Positions 61,422 through 64,000 of a stretch of DNA of 64,000 bases are shown piece after piece. Numbering within the stretch: the stretch's first letter is position 1; every line of letters begins with the position of its first letter. Location: positions 1 to 64,000 of the forward strand of contig NZ_JARQWR010000001.1 of assembly GCF_030766725.1 (NCBI RefSeq). The letters run 5' to 3'. The stretch is from Flavobacterium aerium. Lineage in GTDB: Bacteria > Bacteroidota > Bacteroidia > Flavobacteriales > Flavobacteriaceae. The notes under the pieces are model-generated. The model made no database searches and was not told where the DNA came from. It saw nothing but the letters and a program-made list of their open reading frames with translations. The translations under genes were made by a program, and so were the position numbers.

Positions 61422-62912
61422 TTAATCGTTGAATCGTCTAAGGACGTATTTTTTGTCTTTTTTGTGATAGTAACCTAATACAAAGTAATCCCTGTATTTG
61501 AATACCGTTTTTGCAATATCACCTTTGTCGTAAGATTCATCCATATTGGTATAACCACTAATGCGGTCAAAGGCTATTGGACCGATTGGATTAGGAATAT
61601 GATTCATATTTTGATCGAATAAACAATCAATATAAACATTGCGGTGTGCCTTATAAGTATTGTAGCTATTAAAAGTTGTATAAACAGGAAAACCCGCTGA
61701 AGCATAACTATTTCCTCCCATAGCTAATCCTACACCCATACCAACTCCGAAACCAATTCCAGCACCTTGTGAAACAACTTTCTCACCACCCATGGTTATG
61801 ATTAATTGTTGGTTCGGTGTTTCATAAATAGAAACGCCTACATTAGAAGCGGTTATTTTTCGTAAAAACTGTTTGGTTGTTTTTAATTCTCTTGTTGATG
61901 ATGATGACATCATAGCGCCACCTTCTTGAATTATAGCAGAGTTTTTGAAATTAATTTCCTCATCTCGACCAATGCTATATTCTTTTATGATTTCTTCCGT
62001 CTTTAAATTCTTGATAGAGAAAATCATTTTTTCCTCTGTAACTCTCAATTGGTATAACCGATCTTTATATAAAGATGAATTTGATTTCGAAGATGCGACC
62101 TTTTCATCATTGGCAGGTTGCAGATACAGTTTTTCGGAGATTGCAAAAGTAGATAAATCAACAGTATACATACGAGTCGCATCAGGATGATAATCCAATG
62201 TAATAATTAGATTATTATCGAGATTGTACATTTTTCGCGCTTTAGTAGTAACAGAAAGCGAGTTAGGACTTTCAGTATCTATTTTCTCTAGGCTGTATTC
62301 TCCTTCAAAAGGATATGTTTTTTGGAATACTTTATCAAATGTAATTGGCTTACCGTTGTTATTATCAACATAAGCGAAAGTCGAAAAATCCAATATTTGT
62401 TCACGGAAGTTCCCATCCTCTTTGAAAATATATAGTTTCAGTTTGTTTTCACCTCTTAAGATACTCAAGATATAGAATATTTTGTTTTGGGTAAAACTTT
62501 GCAAAATAGTTTCTTTTTTGAAGGGAATCTTAAGAGTAGAAGGATTGATTATTGCTTTGTTTGCAAAATCAAATTCAGCAGAATAGATATCATTATAATC
62601 CTCTGAAGCCCAATATACACGATCATTACCATTCGTGTTTATGCTATAACCAATGATGGTACTGTATTTTTTTTCTGGACGATCAATTGTAAAGGTACTA
62701 GTGATTGTAAAAAGATTATTATATCGATTCGCGATTATCTTATCACGATCTCCAATAAAAAGAGAAATATCTTCTGTAGTTTCGTTAACAATAGGGAAAG
62801 CTTCACGATAAGCATTTCGTTTTGCTAATTCTAAATCCTGTGCATTCAATACATTTTGTGCAAATGAACTAGCACAAAGTAAAAGGAACAAAAACAAAGT
62901 GTATTTTCTCAT
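61422..62912 (-). CDS. Secreted protein of unknown family, paralogue B
   Basis: A 496-residue paralogue of the downstream gene, with a signal peptide (ends SFAQ). Shared segments include LFIGDR.KI, RPEKKY, FTQN, LSILRG, VFQK, LDYH and the ending KKDKKYVLRRFND. Near residues 400-425 it carries a glycine-rich stretch (GAGIGFGVGMGVGLAMGG) where paralogue A has a short hydrophobic segment; in soluble proteins this is odd and could be a membrane-inserting or amyloid-like loop. Function unknown. Confidence 0.8.
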   Translation of the reverse strand: MRKYTLFLFLLLCASSFAQNVLNAQDLELAKRNAYREAFPIVNETTEDISLFIGDRDKIIANRYNNLFTITSTFTIDRPEKKYSTIIGYSINTNGNDRVYWASEDYNDIYSAEFDFANKAIINPSTLKIPFKKETILQSFTQNKIFYILSILRGENKLKLYIFKEDGNFREQILDFSTFAYVDNNNGKPITFDKVFQKTYPFEGEYSLEKIDTESPNSLSVTTKARKMYNLDNNLIITLDYHPDATRMYTVDLSTFAISEKLYLQPANDEKVASSKSNSSLYKDRLYQLRVTEEKMIFSIKNLKTEEIIKEYSIGRDEEINFKNSAIIQEGGAMMSSSSTRELKTTKQFLRKITASNVGVSIYETPNQQLIITMGGEKVVSQGAGIGFGVGMGVGLAMGGNSYASAGFPVYTTFNSYNTYKAHRNVYIDCLFDQNMNHIPNPIGPIAFDRISGYTNMDESYDKGDIAKTVFKYRDYFVLGYYHKKDKKYVLRRFND

Positions 62913-62956
62913 AATAGCTTTTTTATAAATTGATAATGACAGTATTTTTTATAAGC

Positions 62957-63583
62957 CTAGGAATTCATTAGGTTTTGAAACAGTTCTACAAATTGTCCTA
63001 CATGATAACCATCCATTAATCCATGATGAACATGAATAGAAAGCGGCATTGATTTTATCCCCTTTTCATCAATAGTCATTTTTCCAAAAGATATTTTAGG
63101 ACAACTATCGGGGAAAGAAAAACTTCTCGCATGAGAAAGTGAGGTGAAATCTACCCATGGAATAGATGAAAAATGAATAAGATTAACCTCATTAAAATCT
63201 CTGGTAAAAAGACCAGGAGCATTGCGAACACGTTCAATTTCTTTTAAGCAAATAGTATTGAAAACTAGAATGTCTTCTGCGTATTCCATGAATGAAAACC
63301 CAAAGGTTTTGTCCTCTCTCAAAATGGTAGAAGAAACATTGACTTTGTCATGAATGATAATTTCATCACCATGAATACGATAACGAAAAGGCTCAAGAGC
63401 ATTTACTGTCATCAGTGTTTTATGCAGATAATAAATAAAAAATGAAACACCTAGAGTTTTAGCATCATCATAGGCTTTGGTACAATCAATGGATGCTGTA
63501 AGGCCAAAAAAAGGTTCTTCGAATTTTCTGAAAAATTCAAAATGCTCTTTTCGGTTCCAATTAGCAAGGTCTAATTTTTGCAT
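62957..63583 (-). CDS. CatA-type chloramphenicol acetyltransferase-like protein
   Basis: A 208-residue acyltransferase of the trimeric CAT fold. The active-site motif is HVHHGLMDGYH, with catalytic His187 and Asp191 in the family's HHxxxDG arrangement, and the FSSIPWVDFTSL and FGKM segments match the core of CAT. Length is close to classical CAT (about 215). It may acetylate chloramphenicol, but many chromosomal homologues act on other substrates, and no mobile element is nearby. Its ATG overlaps the stop of the HAD gene (TAATG), so the two are translationally coupled. Confidence 0.88.
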   Translation of the reverse strand: MQKLDLANWNRKEHFEFFRKFEEPFFGLTASIDCTKAYDDAKTLGVSFFIYYLHKTLMTVNALEPFRYRIHGDEIIIHDKVNVSSTILREDKTFGFSFMEYAEDILVFNTICLKEIERVRNAPGLFTRDFNEVNLIHFSSIPWVDFTSLSHARSFSFPDSCPKISFGKMTIDEKGIKSMPLSIHVHHGLMDGYHVGQFVELFQNLMNS

Positions 63584-64000
63584 TACTTTAATAAAATAGG
63601 GAGAATGTCAGTGAGATTCTCAATGGTTCTGAAATTTTTATGTTCTACTTTGTGATTAACATGTTCATGCGCCCAAGTAGTGTGAAAAGGAATATGAGTA
63701 GCATGACCACCAATGTTCAATACAGGTAATACATCTGATTTTAAAGAATTTCCAATCATGAAAAATTCTTCCGGTTTAATATCTAAACGTTTAACCAGTT
63801 TTTCATAATCAATTTCCTGTTTGTCAGACATCACTTCAATATGATGGAAATAATGACCTAAACCTGAATTATGTAATTTTTGATGTTGGTCTTTTAAGTC
63901 TCCTTTTGTTGCCACAACCAAGCGGTACTTACCTTTTAACGATTCCAATGTTTCCTTTACACCATCCAGTAATACAATCGGTTTGTCTAAAAGTTCTTTG
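63583..64000 (-). CDS. HAD family hydrolase (5' partial)
   Basis: The frame is open to the window edge, so the N-terminal part with the nucleophilic DxD motif is missing. What is seen: a LLDGVKETLESL segment, motif II in VVATKGD (Thr), and motif IV-like GNSLKSD, as in phosphoglycolate-phosphatase-type HADs. The last part has TTWAHEH and a basic tail. Substrate is unknown. The stop overlaps the start of the acetyltransferase gene by one base. Confidence 0.85.
   Translation of the reverse strand, partial: KELLDKPIVLLDGVKETLESLKGKYRLVVATKGDLKDQHQKLHNSGLGHYFHHIEVMSDKQEIDYEKLVKRLDIKPEEFFMIGNSLKSDVLPVLNIGGHATHIPFHTTWAHEHVNHKVEHKNFRTIENLTDILPILLK

Noticed and set aside
62957..63583. Acquired antibiotic resistance island around the CAT-like gene
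   Set aside because: No transposase, integrase, inverted repeats or base-composition shift is seen; the gene is coupled to a HAD gene and looks chromosomal.
1..64000. tRNA, rRNA, CRISPR arrays, insertion sequences or prophage genes
   Set aside because: No cloverleaf-like sequence, regularly spaced repeats, transposase or phage structural gene was recognised on either strand.

Overview
The window is chromosomal DNA from a low-GC member of the Bacteroidota, most likely the family Flavobacteriaceae (relatives of Flavobacterium or Myroides). The evidence is an OmpA-type outer membrane protein end, several TonB-dependent receptors with carboxypeptidase-like N-terminal domains, a DUF5689 lipoprotein, a complete MoxR/Bat operon (moxR, DUF58, batA to batE), a CrtY-type lycopene cyclase, flavobacterial-type short SSB, and promoters of the Bacteroidota type with a -7 box TAnnTTTG. 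I see no phage, insertion sequence, tRNA, rRNA or CRISPR array; this looks like stable core genome with some accessory uptake loci.

Layout. 1-6043: end of an OmpA protein, twin identical terminator hairpins, then a TonB receptor/DUF5689 lipoprotein pair divergent from a secreted DNase-I-fold phosphoesterase. 6164-8353: 3-hydroxyanthranilate dioxygenase and an ALDH7-type aldehyde dehydrogenase. 8434-12586: a minus-strand run (barrel protein, PPP-type phosphatase overlapping an AlbA_2/Schlafen-type protein, SDR, aldo/keto reductase). 12757-22165: the aerotolerance (Bat) operon plus a DUF4180 gene. 22170-34395: housekeeping genes (cvpA, pheS, PLP trans-sulfuration enzyme, yicC-gmk-nadD, iron alcohol dehydrogenase, gpsA) with hypothetical genes between them. 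34560-38740: bacilliredoxin, PepSY membrane protein and a siderophore-type TonB receptor. 38968-45815: lycopene cyclase, divergent from a putative metal-uptake regulon (TonB receptor, thioredoxin-like protein, DtxR/MntR regulator, Nramp transporter fused to a universal stress domain). 46008-49694: HMA protein, FeoA-FeoB plus a 40-residue Cys-rich Feo protein not visible to a 60-codon cut-off, and a Sco protein. 49876-56447: three tandem secreted M13 metallopeptidases, each with its own near-identical promoter and its own terminator. 56509-64000: an NAD-binding protein, a small zinc-finger protein, a GNAT-nitrilase fusion, SSB, two tandem paralogous secreted proteins of unknown family, a CAT-type acetyltransferase and a HAD hydrolase cut by the window end.

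The most interesting internal logic is metal homeostasis. A 16-bp inverted repeat TTTAG-N6-CTAAA occurs twice in front of the TonB receptor at 40328 and once in front of the DtxR-family gene at 43263, suggesting one autoregulated regulon that joins outer-membrane and inner-membrane metal uptake. A different 16-bp element, TTATTTAGAyTkAATA, lies just before both the siderophore receptor and feoA and may be the iron-regulator site. All functions are assigned by reading motifs; no database search was possible.
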